Notes: generated by a model from the letters alone, not told the origin. A stretch of 64,000 bases of DNA from Mesorhizobium comanense (GCF_005503535.1 NZ_SCNN01000001.1:744001-808000); one strand, 5' to 3'; counted from the first letter of the stretch, positions 1 to 9,519 are shown. A program made the numbers and translations.

Positions 1-511
1 GCAAAAGACTCTCCAGATGCGCGACGTCATTGTGGCGGAAGATCTTCTTCTCGGCGCCCGAGCGGCGCACGCCCTCGATCATCGAGGCGTGGTTGAGCTC
101 GTCCGAGATGATCAGGCAGTTAGGCAGAAGCTTTGCGATGGTCGAGATCGACGCTTCGTTGGAGACGAAGCCGGAGGTGAAGACCAGCGCGGCTTCCTTG
201 CCGTGTAGGTCGGCGAGCTCGCCTTCGAGTTCGACCAGCGGGTTGGAAGTGCCCGAAATGTTGCGGGTGCCGCCGGCGCCCGAGCCCATCTTGCCCGCCG
301 CGTTCTGGAAGGCGGCGATGACGTCGGCGTGCTGGCCCATGCCGAGATAGTCGTTGGAGCACCAGACGGTGATTTCCTCGGCGCGGCCGTTGGCGCGCCA
401 GATGGCGCGCGGAAACTTGCCCGCGATACGCTCGAGATCGGCGAAGACACGATAGCGACGCTCCGCATGGAGCTGGTCGATCGCTTCCTCGAAGAACCGC
501 TGATAGTTCAT
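1..511 (-). CDS. hemA: 5-aminolevulinate synthase (N-terminal part, cut by window edge)
   Basis: PLP enzyme that condenses glycine with succinyl-CoA, the first step of the C4 heme route used by alphaproteobacteria. Only about 170 N-terminal residues lie in the window; the gene runs off the left edge. The start is the ATG at 509-511, giving MNYQRFFEEAI, as in rhizobial HemA. Visible family blocks are YRVFADLER near residue 20, WCSNDYLGMGQH near 50, a glycine-rich GSGAGGTRNISG near 80-90, and SDELNHASMIEGVRRSG near 145-160. The PLP-binding lysine lies beyond the edge. It is divergent from galE, with 278 bp between them in which I see no clear site. Confidence 0.93.
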   Translation of the reverse strand, partial: MNYQRFFEEAIDQLHAERRYRVFADLERIAGKFPRAIWRANGRAEEITVWCSNDYLGMGQHADVIAAFQNAAGKMGSGAGGTRNISGTSNPLVELEGELADLHGKEAALVFTSGFVSNEASISTIAKLLPNCLIISDELNHASMIEGVRRSGAEKKIFRHNDVAHLESLL

Positions 512-789
512 GTCGGCTTCCCAGTTTTGCGCGGGATAATAATGATTGCCCCAATGGTCGTCCACCGGGCCATTTTGGTCAAAATGCCACGCCCCGCACC
601 TGTTCCTAACGACGGCGTATCATGGCCTATTCCCGTTTCACGACACGCTCTGTGGATCACTTTTGTTTCAGCACGATGCCACATCAAGTGAACGCCGGTT
701 ACCGGGTTGTAATGGCCATGATGCGGGCTTTCCAGTAAGGCGGTGGTTGAGACAGTTTCCAATAAATCTTGGGTAAGCGAGGACTTGGG

Positions 790-1785
790 ATGACGGTTTT
801 GGTGACAGGTGGCGCTGGCTACATAGGCAGCCATATGGTCTGGGAGCTGCTGGATGCCGGCGAAAGCGTGGTCGTTCTCGACCGCCTGTCCACCGGCTTC
901 GAGTGGGCGGTGGCGCCGGAAGCCAGGCTGGTCGTCGGCGATGTCGCCGACAAGGAATTGGTCGGCTCGATCATCAGGGAGAACAAGGTCGACGCCATCA
1001 TCCATTTCGCCGGCTCGATCGTGGTGCCGGAATCGGTCGCCGACCCGCTTGCCTATTACGAGAACAACACGTCGAAGACACGCACGCTGATCGAGACCGC
1101 GGTGCGCGAAGGCGTGCCGAATTTCATCTTTTCCTCCACCGCCGCCGTCTATGGCGGCGCCGGACTGGAGCCGGTGCGCGAGGATGCGCGGCTGGCGCCG
1201 GAATCGCCCTACGGCCTGTCCAAGCTGATGAGCGAATGGATGCTGCGCGACGCCGCGATCGCACACGATATCCGCTACACGGCGCTGCGTTATTTCAATG
1301 TCGCCGGCGCCGATCCCAGGGGCCGCACCGGCCAGTCGACGCCCGGCGCCACCCACCTGATCAAGGTTGCCTGCGAGACGGCACTGGGCAAGCGGCCCTT
1401 CATGCAGGTGTTCGGCACCGACTATCCCACGCCCGATGGCACCTGCATGCGCGATTACATCCATGTCAGCGATCTGGCGGCGGCGCACCGTCTGGCCCTG
1501 GAGCGGCTGCGCGCCGGCGGCGAAAGCCTCGTCGCCAATTGCGGCTACAGCCACGGCTATTCGGTGCTGGAGGTGATCGACAGCGTGCGGCGCGCCTTCG
1601 GCCATGATTTCGAGGTCAGGATGGGCGATCGGCGCCCCGGCGATGCCGCCGCGGTGGTCGCCAATTCCGATCTCGCCCGCGCCGAACTGGGCTGGACCCC
1701 GCAACGCGACGATCTCGACCAGATCGTCGCCGACGCGCTCGCCTGGGAGCGCATCCTGACCGGCAAGAACTCCGCGCGCGGCTGA
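790..1785 (+). CDS. galE: UDP-glucose 4-epimerase
   Basis: Interconverts UDP-glucose and UDP-galactose in the cytoplasm, supplying galactose for surface polysaccharides. The 331-residue protein is an extended short-chain dehydrogenase. It opens with the NAD-binding motif GGAGYIGSH, has the SSTAAVYG serine block, and carries the catalytic YGLSK (Tyr-X3-Lys) near residues 145-150. Family hallmarks RYFNVAGADP and DGTCMRDYIHV follow. I chose the ATG at 790 because it directly begins the Rossmann strand and is preceded by a purine-rich AAGCGAGGA stretch; an in-frame TTG at 769 adds only seven unconserved residues. It appears to be a single gene. Confidence 0.93.
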   Translation: MTVLVTGGAGYIGSHMVWELLDAGESVVVLDRLSTGFEWAVAPEARLVVGDVADKELVGSIIRENKVDAIIHFAGSIVVPESVADPLAYYENNTSKTRTLIETAVREGVPNFIFSSTAAVYGGAGLEPVREDARLAPESPYGLSKLMSEWMLRDAAIAHDIRYTALRYFNVAGADPRGRTGQSTPGATHLIKVACETALGKRPFMQVFGTDYPTPDGTCMRDYIHVSDLAAAHRLALERLRAGGESLVANCGYSHGYSVLEVIDSVRRAFGHDFEVRMGDRRPGDAAAVVANSDLARAELGWTPQRDDLDQIVADALAWERILTGKNSARG

Positions 1786-1894
1786 TCCGGCAAGCTGTTG
1801 GGCCAAGGGCTCGTGCGCCTTGCCGGGACACGCTATTGAGGACAGGTCGAAGCGACGCGTGGCGCGGCGCCCGATTTGATCCCTTGGGGGCGGA

Positions 1895-3145
1895 ATGAAG
1901 GTATTGGTACTGGGAGCCGGTGTCGTCGGTACGGCGGCTGCTTATTTTCTTGCCAGCGACGGGCACGAGGTGACCGTCATCGAACGCCATGAGGCTGCGG
2001 CGCGCGGCACCAGCCAATCGAATGCGGGCCTGGTTTCGCCGGGCGATGCAACCGCATGGGCTTCTCCTTCCGCGCTGAAGACCTTTCTTCGCGGCCTCTG
2101 GAATCATGAACTCGGCATCAAGGTCAGGCCGAGCCTCGATCCCTATTTCTATGCCTGGAGCCTGCGCTTCCTGCGTGAGTGCACCGTGGCGCGCATGCGC
2201 GCCAACACGCGGGTCAAACTGCGGCTCGCTTTGTATTCGCGCGAGTGCATCAATGCCGTTTCCGAGCAGACCGGCATCCACTACGATGAACGCAAACGCG
2301 GCATCATCTATTTCTTTCGCTCGCAGAAGAGCCTCGACTCCGGCACCGACAATTACCGCTTCCTGGCGGAACACGGCCTTCCGATCGAGATCGTTGGGCG
2401 CGAGCGTCTGGTTGAGCTCGAGCCGGGCCTTGCCGCCGTGAAGGAAAAAATCGCCGGTGGTATCTATTCGCCGATAGACCAGACCGGCGATTCCAAGCAG
2501 TTCGCCGACAAGTTGGCCGCTTACGCCACTGAAAAGCTCGGCGTCAATTTCCTGTTCGGCACAAATGTGACAGGCCTGGACATCGACGGTGACAGGGTTC
2601 GCGCCGTGGTGACGTCGGCTGGACCGGTGGCGGCTGATGCCGTTGTCATTTCGATGGGGCCGGAAAGCGGGCTGCTCGGCCGCCGTTACGGCATCGACCT
2701 GCCTGTCTATCCGGTGAAGGGCTACACAATGACGGTGCCGCTCGAGGACGAAACCAAGGGACCGACCATGGGCGGGGCGGATGAGGATCAGCTTCTCGCC
2801 TATTCGCGCCTCGGCAACCGGCTGCGGATGTCATCGACCGCGGAGTTCACCGGCTTTGACCGCAGCTTCAAGCCGCGCGACTTCAACTCGATCCTGAAAA
2901 CCGGCAAGGACCTTTTCCCGGGGGCTTTCGACGAGAAAAAGGCGCTTCTCTGGGCGGGCCTGAGGCCGATGATGCCGAATTCGGTGCCTGTCTTCGGCCG
3001 GGCGAAATACCGCAACCTCTATCTCGATACCGGCCACGGTCATCTTGGCTGGACGCTGGCTTGCGGTTCCGGCAAGTTGATCACCGACCTCGTCGCCGGC
3101 CGCAAGCCGGAGGTTGATCCGCAAGGATTGATCTACAAGGGATAA
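1895..3145 (+). CDS. dadA: D-amino acid dehydrogenase small subunit (DadA family)
   Basis: FAD-dependent, membrane-associated oxidative deaminase of D-amino acids such as D-alanine, passing electrons to the respiratory chain. The 416-residue length matches DadA. The N-terminus is the FAD-binding fold, VLGAGVVGTAAAYFLA, with ERHEAAARGTSQSNAG just after it. The C-terminal DAO-family block is WAGLRPMMPNSVPVFG followed by GHGHLGWTLACGSG. A strong ribosome site, GGGGGCGGA, sits immediately before the ATG. No alanine racemase gene (dadX) or Lrp-type regulator lies beside it, so the true substrate could be another D-amino acid. It converges on rhaK. Confidence 0.87.
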   Translation: MKVLVLGAGVVGTAAAYFLASDGHEVTVIERHEAAARGTSQSNAGLVSPGDATAWASPSALKTFLRGLWNHELGIKVRPSLDPYFYAWSLRFLRECTVARMRANTRVKLRLALYSRECINAVSEQTGIHYDERKRGIIYFFRSQKSLDSGTDNYRFLAEHGLPIEIVGRERLVELEPGLAAVKEKIAGGIYSPIDQTGDSKQFADKLAAYATEKLGVNFLFGTNVTGLDIDGDRVRAVVTSAGPVAADAVVISMGPESGLLGRRYGIDLPVYPVKGYTMTVPLEDETKGPTMGGADEDQLLAYSRLGNRLRMSSTAEFTGFDRSFKPRDFNSILKTGKDLFPGAFDEKKALLWAGLRPMMPNSVPVFGRAKYRNLYLDTGHGHLGWTLACGSGKLITDLVAGRKPEVDPQGLIYKG

Positions 3146-3196
3146 ACGTATCGGATCGCAGATCATGTCGGCTTGCGGAGCGCCGGCATCCTGTGA

Positions 3197-4573
3197 TCAG
3201 GCCTGCTCGCGGACCGCTTCGCGCCATGCGCTGACATAGCCGGCCCAGACCGGGTCCGCCGGCGGCTGAATTCGTTCGCCCTCGCTATGCCCCGCGACCT
3301 GATCCGTCGCCAGCAATGCGGCGCCGATGCTGGTGCCGGTGGCGGCTTCGGAGGCGATCACCGTGCGCATTGTCGCCGCGGCCAGCATGCCGACGAAGAG
3401 CCGGTTGCGGGCAAACGGCCCTTCGACCGTGGTCGGGCCTTCGGCGCCGATCAAGTCGAGGCAAGTGGCGGTCATCAGCGCCAGATAGAAGGAGATGGCG
3501 GCGAAGCGCTCGCCTTTGCCGATGCCATCCGCGCCGAGCCATGCGGAGGCATGGTGCGGGAACGGTCCCGAGCCTTGCTGGGTCGACGGCAGCAGCAAGA
3601 TCTTCCTTGCCAGGACTGCCAGCACTTCGCTTCCGCTGCAGTCCTGTGGTTTATCTGCTGTTAGCAGCGAGAATTCTCGCCCTCCCATGAAGCGTGCCGA
3701 CGGCACGGGATCGCCGAGCGCATTGACATTGACCAGCGTGTCGCGCGCCGGATCGAGCGCGACCTGTCTGCCGCCGACCGCCATCGACACCACCCAGGTG
3801 CCGGTCGAGACGACCGAAAAAGGCGCGACGTCGGACAGGAGGTGCGGCAGCAGCGAGGCGTTGGAATCATGCAGGCCGCAGAGGACCGGCGTCTGCGGAT
3901 CGAGCCCGGTGCGCGCCGCAAGCGCGGCCCGGATCGGGCCGAGCCGCTCCCTGGCAGGCCGCACCGGCGCCATCAGGCGGCGCCAACCCAGATCGTCGAC
4001 CATCGGCGAGAAGTCGGATTTCTCCGGCCTCCACAGATCGGTGTGGCAGCCGAGCGAGGTCACCTCGTTGGCCGCGACGCCGGTCAGACGCAGCGCCCAG
4101 TATTGCGGATACATGAGCATCGCCTTCGCCCTGGCGAACTCGGCCGGGAACCGCTTCTCAAGCCAGAAGAATTGCGCGCCGAGATTAAGGCCGGCCGGCA
4201 GCCGTGGCGTCCCCGTCTCGGCGAATGGCGATCGTACGGCGTCATAGTCCGCGGCCAGGCTGTCAGGCCCGTCGAACTCGTAGTCGAGCACCGGCAGCAC
4301 CAGTTCGCCTGACGCGTCGACCAGTACCCCCGTCGCGCCATGCGTGGTGATCGAGATGGCGTCGATGCGCTGCTCGCGATTGAGGCTTGCAAGGCTGTTG
4401 AGGATGAACGTCCACAGCGCCTCGACATCGTGATGCGGGTAGGGCGCCTGCCGCAACGGGGCGTTGGCCGCGCGGCGCAACGCAACCTCGCTCGACGCGG
4501 CGAGATCGACCAGGGCCACCTTGGCGTTGGTCTTCCCGATATCGATCACGGCGATGTGGCGCAGCGTGCTCAT
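3197..4573 (-). CDS. rhaK: L-rhamnulokinase (FGGY family)
   Basis: Sugar kinase that phosphorylates L-rhamnulose to rhamnulose-1-phosphate. The 458-residue protein has the FGGY ATP-binding fold: the phosphate-1 motif [15 protein letters not shown] near residues 10-22 and the [12 protein letters not shown] block in the second half. The start is the ATG at 4571-4573, whose first bases overlap the stop codon of the upstream mutarotase gene (ATG-GAA-TGAGC junction), so translation is probably coupled. It is the last gene of rhaSTPQUK. Established work on Rhizobium leguminosarum links RhaK to function of the RhaSTPQ transporter, so this kinase may have a transport role as well as a catabolic one. 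Confidence 0.92.
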   Translation of the reverse strand: MSTLRHIAVIDIGKTNAKVALVDLAASSEVALRRAANAPLRQAPYPHHDVEALWTFILNSLASLNREQRIDAISITTHGATGVLVDASGELVLPVLDYEFDGPDSLAADYDAVRSPFAETGTPRLPAGLNLGAQFFWLEKRFPAEFARAKAMLMYPQYWALRLTGVAANEVTSLGCHTDLWRPEKSDFSPMVDDLGWRRLMAPVRPARERLGPIRAALAARTGLDPQTPVLCGLHDSNASLLPHLLSDVAPFSVVSTGTWVVSMAVGGRQVALDPARDTLVNVNALGDPVPSARFMGGREFSLLTADKPQDCSGSEVLAVLARKILLLPSTQQGSGPFPHHASAWLGADGIGKGERFAAISFYLALMTATCLDLIGAEGPTTVEGPFARNRLFVGMLAAATMRTVIASEAATGTSIGAALLATDQVAGHSEGERIQPPADPVWAGYVSAWREAVREQA

Positions 4574-4890
4574 TCCATATGGAACACTGTTTCCAGCGGC
4601 ACGGCCACCGGCTCGTTGTCGGGCCTGGTTTCCATGAGGTCGGCCATGTGGGCCCACCAGCGCCGCATGACCGGATTTCCCGGCAGATCGTCCATGCCGT
4701 GGCCGTCGCGCCGCCAAAGCACGCCGAACAGGATGTTGGTCTCCTCGTCGAGATGGATCGAGTAGTCGGACACGCCGGCCTGTTTCAGCAGCGCGACCAG
4801 CGATGGCCAGATCTCGTCATGCCGCTTCCTGTATTCGGCCTTCATGCCGGGATTGAGCTTCATCTTGAAGGCGTATTTTTCGGCCATCAT
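4570..4890 (-). CDS. rhaM: L-rhamnose mutarotase
   Basis: Interconverts the alpha and beta anomers of L-rhamnose so that isomerisation is not limited by spontaneous mutarotation. The rhizobial name is RhaU. The 106-residue size matches the RhaM/YiiL family, a dimeric ferredoxin-like fold. Conserved features are [11 protein letters not shown] near residues 19-29 with the catalytic His, [14 protein letters not shown] in the middle, and [15 protein letters not shown] near residues 72-87. Two ATG codons stand in tandem at 4890 and 4887 and either could start. It begins 3 bp after rhaQ and overlaps rhaK by 4 bp, as in the R. leguminosarum order rhaQ-rhaU-rhaK. Confidence 0.92.
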   Translation of the reverse strand: MMAEKYAFKMKLNPGMKAEYRKRHDEIWPSLVALLKQAGVSDYSIHLDEETNILFGVLWRRDGHGMDDLPGNPVMRRWWAHMADLMETRPDNEPVAVPLETVFHME

Positions 4891-4893
4891 CCG

Positions 4894-5883
4894 TTACCCA
4901 CGCAGCCGCCGCCAGACGATCGGCAGGGCGATGACGATGATCAGCAGCAGGCCGATGAAGATCGACATGACGATGCCGGGCACATTGAGCAGGCCAAGCC
5001 CGAAGGTGACCAGGCCCATGATGAAGGCGGCCAGGACCACGCCAAGGATGCTGCCGGCGCCGCCGAGGATCGAGACCCCGCCCAGCACCACCATGGTGAT
5101 GGCCTCCAGCTCATAGCCCTGGGCAATCGAAGGCCGGGTCGAGCCGAGCCGCGAGGTGATCAGCACCGAGGCGATGCCGGACATCAGTCCCGTCAGGCAG
5201 AACAGGATGAACTTGATGCGGCCGACGCGCACGCCGGAGAATTGCGCCGCCACCGGGTTGTTGCCGATGGCAAAGATGCGCCGGCCGAAACTCGTGCGGT
5301 GCAGGAGGAACCAGTAGATGACGGCCGCTACGAGGAACAACACCAGTTCGAACGAAACCACCCACCAGACATAACCCTGGCCGAAAAAGGCGAAGCTCTC
5401 CGGATAACCCTTGTAAGCCTGGTCGCCGAGGATGATGAAGGCGATGCCGCGAAACAGGCTCATCGTGCCGATGGTGACCACGATGGAGGGCAGGCCGAGC
5501 CGCGTGACCAGCAGCCCGTTGAAAGCGCCGCAGGCCAGCCCCACCGTGACGCCTATCAGCACCAGCACGGGCGTTCCCGCGCCAGCCTGCACCGCCATGC
5601 CCATCAGGGTCGAGGCGAGCGCGATGATGGCGGCTACCGACAGGTCGATCTCGCCCGAGATGATCAGCAGCGCCATGGCGAAAGCGATCAGGCCCTTCTC
5701 GGTGAAGTTGAAGGTCAGATCCGACAGCGAATAGGGGTCGAGGAAATAGGGCGAGGCGAAGCTGTTGATGGCAAAGATGGCCAGGGCCACGACAACCAGC
5801 AAAGCTTCCCAGGAAAAGACCGCCGTGCTCAGGGGCCTGTCGAGCCGATCGGGTATATTGCGTGGAGCAGGGGTATCGGTCAT
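4894..5883 (-). CDS. rhaQ: L-rhamnose ABC transporter permease RhaQ
   Basis: Inner-membrane permease of the CUT2 (ribose-type) ABC importer for L-rhamnose; it would pair with RhaP. The 329-residue protein has about nine hydrophobic segments, beginning with LLVVVALAIFAINS near residues 28-42. The permease signature is GEIDLSVAAIIALASTLMG, typical of the RbsC family, and GLPSIVVTIGTMSLFRG is a second family block. The ATG at 5881-5883 overlaps the rhaP stop by 4 bp (ATGA). Its short cytoplasmic N-terminus is rich in Pro and Asp. Substrate is assigned from the operon rather than from sequence alone. Confidence 0.9.
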   Translation of the reverse strand: MTDTPAPRNIPDRLDRPLSTAVFSWEALLVVVALAIFAINSFASPYFLDPYSLSDLTFNFTEKGLIAFAMALLIISGEIDLSVAAIIALASTLMGMAVQAGAGTPVLVLIGVTVGLACGAFNGLLVTRLGLPSIVVTIGTMSLFRGIAFIILGDQAYKGYPESFAFFGQGYVWWVVSFELVLFLVAAVIYWFLLHRTSFGRRIFAIGNNPVAAQFSGVRVGRIKFILFCLTGLMSGIASVLITSRLGSTRPSIAQGYELEAITMVVLGGVSILGGAGSILGVVLAAFIMGLVTFGLGLLNVPGIVMSIFIGLLLIIVIALPIVWRRLRG

Positions 5884-6857
5884 GCCGCCTCGGCTCTCTT
5901 CAGGATGATACGGCCTTGCTGGCGCTCGCCGCGCGCGTTGAGCACGACGGCCAGGATGATGGCGCTGCCCGAGATCGCCATCTGCCAGAAGGGCGAGATG
6001 TTGATGACCGGCAGCGCGTTGGAGATGATGCCGAGGAACAGCGCGCCGAGTACGGCGCCCCCGACCGAACCGATGCCGCCGGCGATCGAGATGCCGCCGA
6101 TGACACAGGCGGCGATGATGTTGAGCTCATAGCCGTTGGCGACCTCGACAGACGCGATCACATAGCGCGAGATCCAGAGATAACCGGCCAGGCCGCCGAC
6201 CATGCCCGAAATACAGAAGACGATGAACTTCGTGCGCCCGACATCGATGCCGGTATAGACCGATGCGGTCGGATTGACGCCGATGGCATAGAACGAGCGG
6301 CCGAGCGCGGTGCGCGTCATGACTACGAAAAACAGCGCGATGACCAGGATCGCGATCCAGGACAGCACCGGTATGCCGAGGAAGGCGGCGCGCTGGAAGC
6401 CGATGAAATCAGGGCTCATCTTGTCGGCGTTGACCCAGGCGCCCCCGGAGATGACGAAGGTGGCGCCGCGATAGATTGTCAGCGTGCCCAGAGTCACCAC
6501 GATCGAGGGGATGTTGAGCCGCCACACCAGAAGCCCGTTGATGGCGCCGAGCACCAGGCCGACCAGCAGCGCGATGAGGATCAACAGCGGGATCGGGATC
6601 GCCGGATGCGCCGCGTTCAGCATCGCCACCACCATGCCGGTGAAGCACAGATTGGAGGCCATGGACAGGTCGATCGAGCGTGTCAGGATGACCACCATCT
6701 GGCCGAGCGCCAGGATCATCAGGATCGAGGTGTCGTTGAACACCTGGCGCAGATTGCCGGGATCGGCGAAGCCCGGGAAGCGTGTCGAGATCAACCCGAT
6801 CAACACGACGATGGCCGCAAGCAGCCAGAGTTCGCGGTATTTCAGCAAGGCCTTCAT
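5880..6857 (-). CDS. rhaP: L-rhamnose ABC transporter permease RhaP
   Basis: Second CUT2-type inner-membrane permease of the rhamnose importer. The 325-residue protein starts MKALLKYRELWLLAAIV and carries the RbsC-family block RSIDLSMASNLCFTGM and the loop NIPSIVVTLGTLTIYRG. Many longer upstream readings exist in this frame, but they cross the end of rhaT. The ATG at 6855-6857 overlaps the rhaT stop by 4 bp, and the conserved membrane domain begins just after it. Two distinct permeases plus one double ATPase is the normal architecture for RhaSTPQ-type systems. Confidence 0.9.
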   Translation of the reverse strand: MKALLKYRELWLLAAIVVLIGLISTRFPGFADPGNLRQVFNDTSILMILALGQMVVILTRSIDLSMASNLCFTGMVVAMLNAAHPAIPIPLLILIALLVGLVLGAINGLLVWRLNIPSIVVTLGTLTIYRGATFVISGGAWVNADKMSPDFIGFQRAAFLGIPVLSWIAILVIALFFVVMTRTALGRSFYAIGVNPTASVYTGIDVGRTKFIVFCISGMVGGLAGYLWISRYVIASVEVANGYELNIIAACVIGGISIAGGIGSVGGAVLGALFLGIISNALPVINISPFWQMAISGSAIILAVVLNARGERQQGRIILKRAEAA

Positions 6858-8347
6858 GCCGCGATCCCCGCCGCCGTCCTGACCAGCGTTTCGGCGTCCA
6901 GTCCCTTGTTGTCGTAAACCGCCGCGACCAGGCCTTCGCGCATGACCACGACCCGGTCGGACATGCCGAGGATTTCGGGCAGTTCCGACGACACCATGAT
7001 CACCGACAGGCCCTGCGCCACCAGCTCTGCCATGAAGCCGTGCACGGCGGCCTTCGAGCCGATGTCGATGCCCTTGGTCGGTTCGTCGAGGATGATGACC
7101 TTGGGTGTGGTCGCCAGCCATTTGGCGATCACCACCTTCTGCTGGTTGCCGCCCGACAGCGTGCCGACATCCTGGCTGAGCGAGGAAGCGCGCAGGTCGA
7201 GGCGCTCGGTGTAGGAACGGGCGAGCGAGAATTCTTCCGCCAGCCGCAGCATGCCGGATTTGGAGGTGCGCTTGAGCGAGGGCAGTGAGACGTTCTGGAA
7301 GATAGGCAGGCCGATCACCACGCCTTGCTTGCCGCGTTCCTCCGGCACGTAGACGATGCCGGCCTCGATCGAATCCGCGGCCGATTTCGGCGCCAACGCC
7401 TTGCCTTCCAGCGTGATCGTGCCGGCCGACGTGCGGGTGATACCCGATATCGCCTGCATCACCTCGGAGCGTCCCGCGCCGACCAGCCCGTAGAAGCCGA
7501 GAATCTCGCCCCTGTGCAGCTCGAAGCCGATATTGTTGAATTCGGTCGGATGCGACAGGCCGGAAACCGACAGCACCGGCGCGCCGATCTCGGCCTTGCG
7601 CTGCGGGAAGATGTGGTCGACCGAGCGGCCGACCATCATGCGCACGATCTGTCCCTGCGCGGCGTCCTTGATCAGGCCTTCGCCGACCATCTCGCCGTCG
7701 CGGAACACGGTGTAGCGGTCGGCGATGCGATAGATCTCGTCGAACTTGTGGCTGATGAACAGGATCGCCTTGCCTTCGCTCTTCAGGAACTCGATCAGCA
7801 GGAAGAGCTCCTCGATCTCCTTCATCGACAGGGCTGCCGTCGGCTCGTCCATGATGACGATTTGCGCGTCGATCGACATGGCGCGCGCCACGGCGACAAG
7901 GTGTTTGTTAGCGATGCCGAGGTCCTTCAGCCGCGCATCGGCGTCGATATGGCCGGCATGCATTGTGTCGAGCACTTCGCGCGCATTCTTGCGCATGGTG
8001 CGCCAGTCGATGGTGCCGAGCCGCGTGCGCGGCGCATGGCCGAGGAAGATGTTTTCGGCGACGCTGAGATCGTCGAACAGCACGGTTTCCTGATGGATGG
8101 CGGTGACGCCATGGCCGAAGGCGGCATGCGCGCTGGGCAGGGTGACGGCCTTGCCGTCGATGCTGATGGTTCCGGCATCGGGCTGGTAGATGCCGGTCAT
8201 GATCTTGACCAGCGTCGACTTGCCGGCGCCGTTCTCGCCGATCAGTGCGGTCACCTGGCCCGGATAAAGCGACAGGCTGACATCGTGCAGCGCGCGCACG
8301 CCTGGAAAGGTCTTGGAAATGCCGGAGAGCGTCAGGCGTGGAGCCAC
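6854..8347 (-). CDS. rhaT: L-rhamnose ABC transporter ATP-binding protein RhaT
   Basis: Double nucleotide-binding-domain ATPase energising rhamnose uptake. From the GTG at 8345-8347 it is 497 residues, the usual length for RbsA-type proteins. Domain 1 has Walker A GENGAGKST and Walker B IVIMDEPTAAL, but where LSxGQ is expected it reads LGIANKHLV. Domain 2 has the relaxed P-loop GLVGAGRSE usual in this class, an intact LSGGNQQKV signature and VIILDEPTKGID. The frame stays open upstream to 8497, but that part is a repeat element, so a start inside it is unlikely. The GTG lacks a strong ribosome site, which leaves the start uncertain. It is 177 bp from rhaS. Confidence 0.9.
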   Translation of the reverse strand: MAPRLTLSGISKTFPGVRALHDVSLSLYPGQVTALIGENGAGKSTLVKIMTGIYQPDAGTISIDGKAVTLPSAHAAFGHGVTAIHQETVLFDDLSVAENIFLGHAPRTRLGTIDWRTMRKNAREVLDTMHAGHIDADARLKDLGIANKHLVAVARAMSIDAQIVIMDEPTAALSMKEIEELFLLIEFLKSEGKAILFISHKFDEIYRIADRYTVFRDGEMVGEGLIKDAAQGQIVRMMVGRSVDHIFPQRKAEIGAPVLSVSGLSHPTEFNNIGFELHRGEILGFYGLVGAGRSEVMQAISGITRTSAGTITLEGKALAPKSAADSIEAGIVYVPEERGKQGVVIGLPIFQNVSLPSLKRTSKSGMLRLAEEFSLARSYTERLDLRASSLSQDVGTLSGGNQQKVVIAKWLATTPKVIILDEPTKGIDIGSKAAVHGFMAELVAQGLSVIMVSSELPEILGMSDRVVVMREGLVAAVYDNKGLDAETLVRTAAGIAA

Positions 8348-8348
8348 T

Positions 8349-8514
8349 TTACCCTCCCCCTTGTGGGGAGGGTCGCGAACAACGTGAGCGGGGTGGGGGT
8401 CTACTAGCATATCAAGGTCCTGGCACATGGAGATGTCGCCACCCCACCCCGTCTCGCCGGTTTTGCTTCGCAAGACCGCCTCGCCGACCCTCCCCACAAG
8501 GGGGAGGGTATTGG
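8349..8514. repeat. Palindromic intergenic repeat (family B) between rhaS and rhaT
   Basis: The segment begins TACCCTCCCCCTTGTGGGGA and ends with the inverted copy CCCTCCCCACAAGGGGGAGG near 8490-8511. Each end is itself a small hairpin (CCCTCCCC / GGGGAGGG), and the two ends can also pair with each other across a central 110 bp. It fills almost the whole gap between rhaS and rhaT, so it is transcribed with the operon. The overall shape is that of rhizobial intergenic palindromic or mosaic elements. Confidence 0.75.
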
Positions 8515-8523
8515 CGCTCCAGA

Positions 8524-9519
8524 TCAGTAGATCTTGGAGAACTTCTCGATGTTGGTCTTGTCGAACTGGAAGGGAGGCGCCATGGCGGCCGAGTTGGTGT
8601 CGTCGAGCGTCACCTTGCCGACGCGGCCGATCGACAGCGTGGCGCCCGGCTTGGCTTCTTCCTTCTTCACCGCCAGGTCGTGGGCGAGATAGATGGCGGA
8701 GTAGCCGAGGTCGATCGGGTTCCAGAGCGCGACCGCCTGGCTGGCGCCATTGTCGATGAACTTCTTGAACTCGGACGGCAGAGCGAGGCCGGTGACATTG
8801 ACCTTGCCGATCAGGTTCTCGTCGGTGACGACCTGCGCGGCGGCGACGACGCCGACGGTGGTCGGCGCGATGATCGCCTTCAGGTTCGGATAGGACTTCA
8901 ACAGGCCCTTGGCTTCGTCCGTGCTCTTGGCCGAATCGTCATCGCCATAGACGGTGGCGACAAGCTTGATCTTCGGGAATTTCTCCGGCAGCACCTTCTT
9001 GGCCGCTTCGATCCAGGCATTCTGGTTGGTCGCGGTCGAGGATGCGGACAGGATGGCGACGTCGCCGCCTTCCGGCAGGTAGTCGGCGGCGAGCTTGATG
9101 ATGGTCTCGCCGATCAGGCCGGTGTCGGACGGGTTGAGATGAAGCTGGCGGCCTTCCTTTGCCACGCCCGAATCCCACGAAATGACGGTGATGCCGCGCT
9201 CCATGGCCTTCTTCAGCACCGGCACCAGCGCGTCGGCGTCATTGGCCGAAACGGCGATCGCGTTGACCTTCTGCGCGATCAGCGAGTTGATCACCTCGAT
9301 CTGCGCTTCGGCGGTCGCCTTGGTCGGTCCGGTATAGATGACGTCGACATCGCCCAGTTCCTTGGCCGCTTCCTCGGCGCCTTTGTTGGCGGCGTCGAAG
9401 AAGCCGTTGCCGAGCGACTTCACCACCAGCGCGATCTTGACGTTCTCGGCATAGGCGGCATTCACGAACATGGCGGCCGAGAACGCGGCCGTCACCATCA
9501 GTTTTTTCAAAAAGCTCAT
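8524..9519 (-). CDS. rhaS: L-rhamnose ABC transporter periplasmic binding protein RhaS
   Basis: Periplasmic receptor of the rhamnose importer (PBP type I, ribose/autoinducer-2 binding fold). The 331-residue protein has a clear Sec signal peptide, MSFLKKLMVTAAFSAAMFVNAAYA, cut before ENVKIALVVK (shown here only as two adjacent blocks: a Lys-rich start, a hydrophobic core at residues 8-20, and AYA-E cleavage). GNGFFDAANKGAEEAA and INSLIAQKVNAIAVSAND are typical of LsrB/RhaS-like receptors. A good ribosome site, GGGAGGATATTCG, precedes the ATG. It is the first transport gene after rhaR and is followed by a hairpin repeat. Confidence 0.92.
   Translation of the reverse strand: MSFLKKLMVTAAFSAAMFVNAAYAENVKIALVVKSLGNGFFDAANKGAEEAAKELGDVDVIYTGPTKATAEAQIEVINSLIAQKVNAIAVSANDADALVPVLKKAMERGITVISWDSGVAKEGRQLHLNPSDTGLIGETIIKLAADYLPEGGDVAILSASSTATNQNAWIEAAKKVLPEKFPKIKLVATVYGDDDSAKSTDEAKGLLKSYPNLKAIIAPTTVGVVAAAQVVTDENLIGKVNVTGLALPSEFKKFIDNGASQAVALWNPIDLGYSAIYLAHDLAVKKEEAKPGATLSIGRVGKVTLDDTNSAAMAPPFQFDKTNIEKFSKIY

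Noticed and set aside
4579..6917. Long plus-strand open frames opposite rhaQ and rhaP, rich in Asp, Gln and His
   Set aside because: They are mirror frames of high-GC permease genes; composition is typical of antisense translation and there is no ribosome site or known domain.
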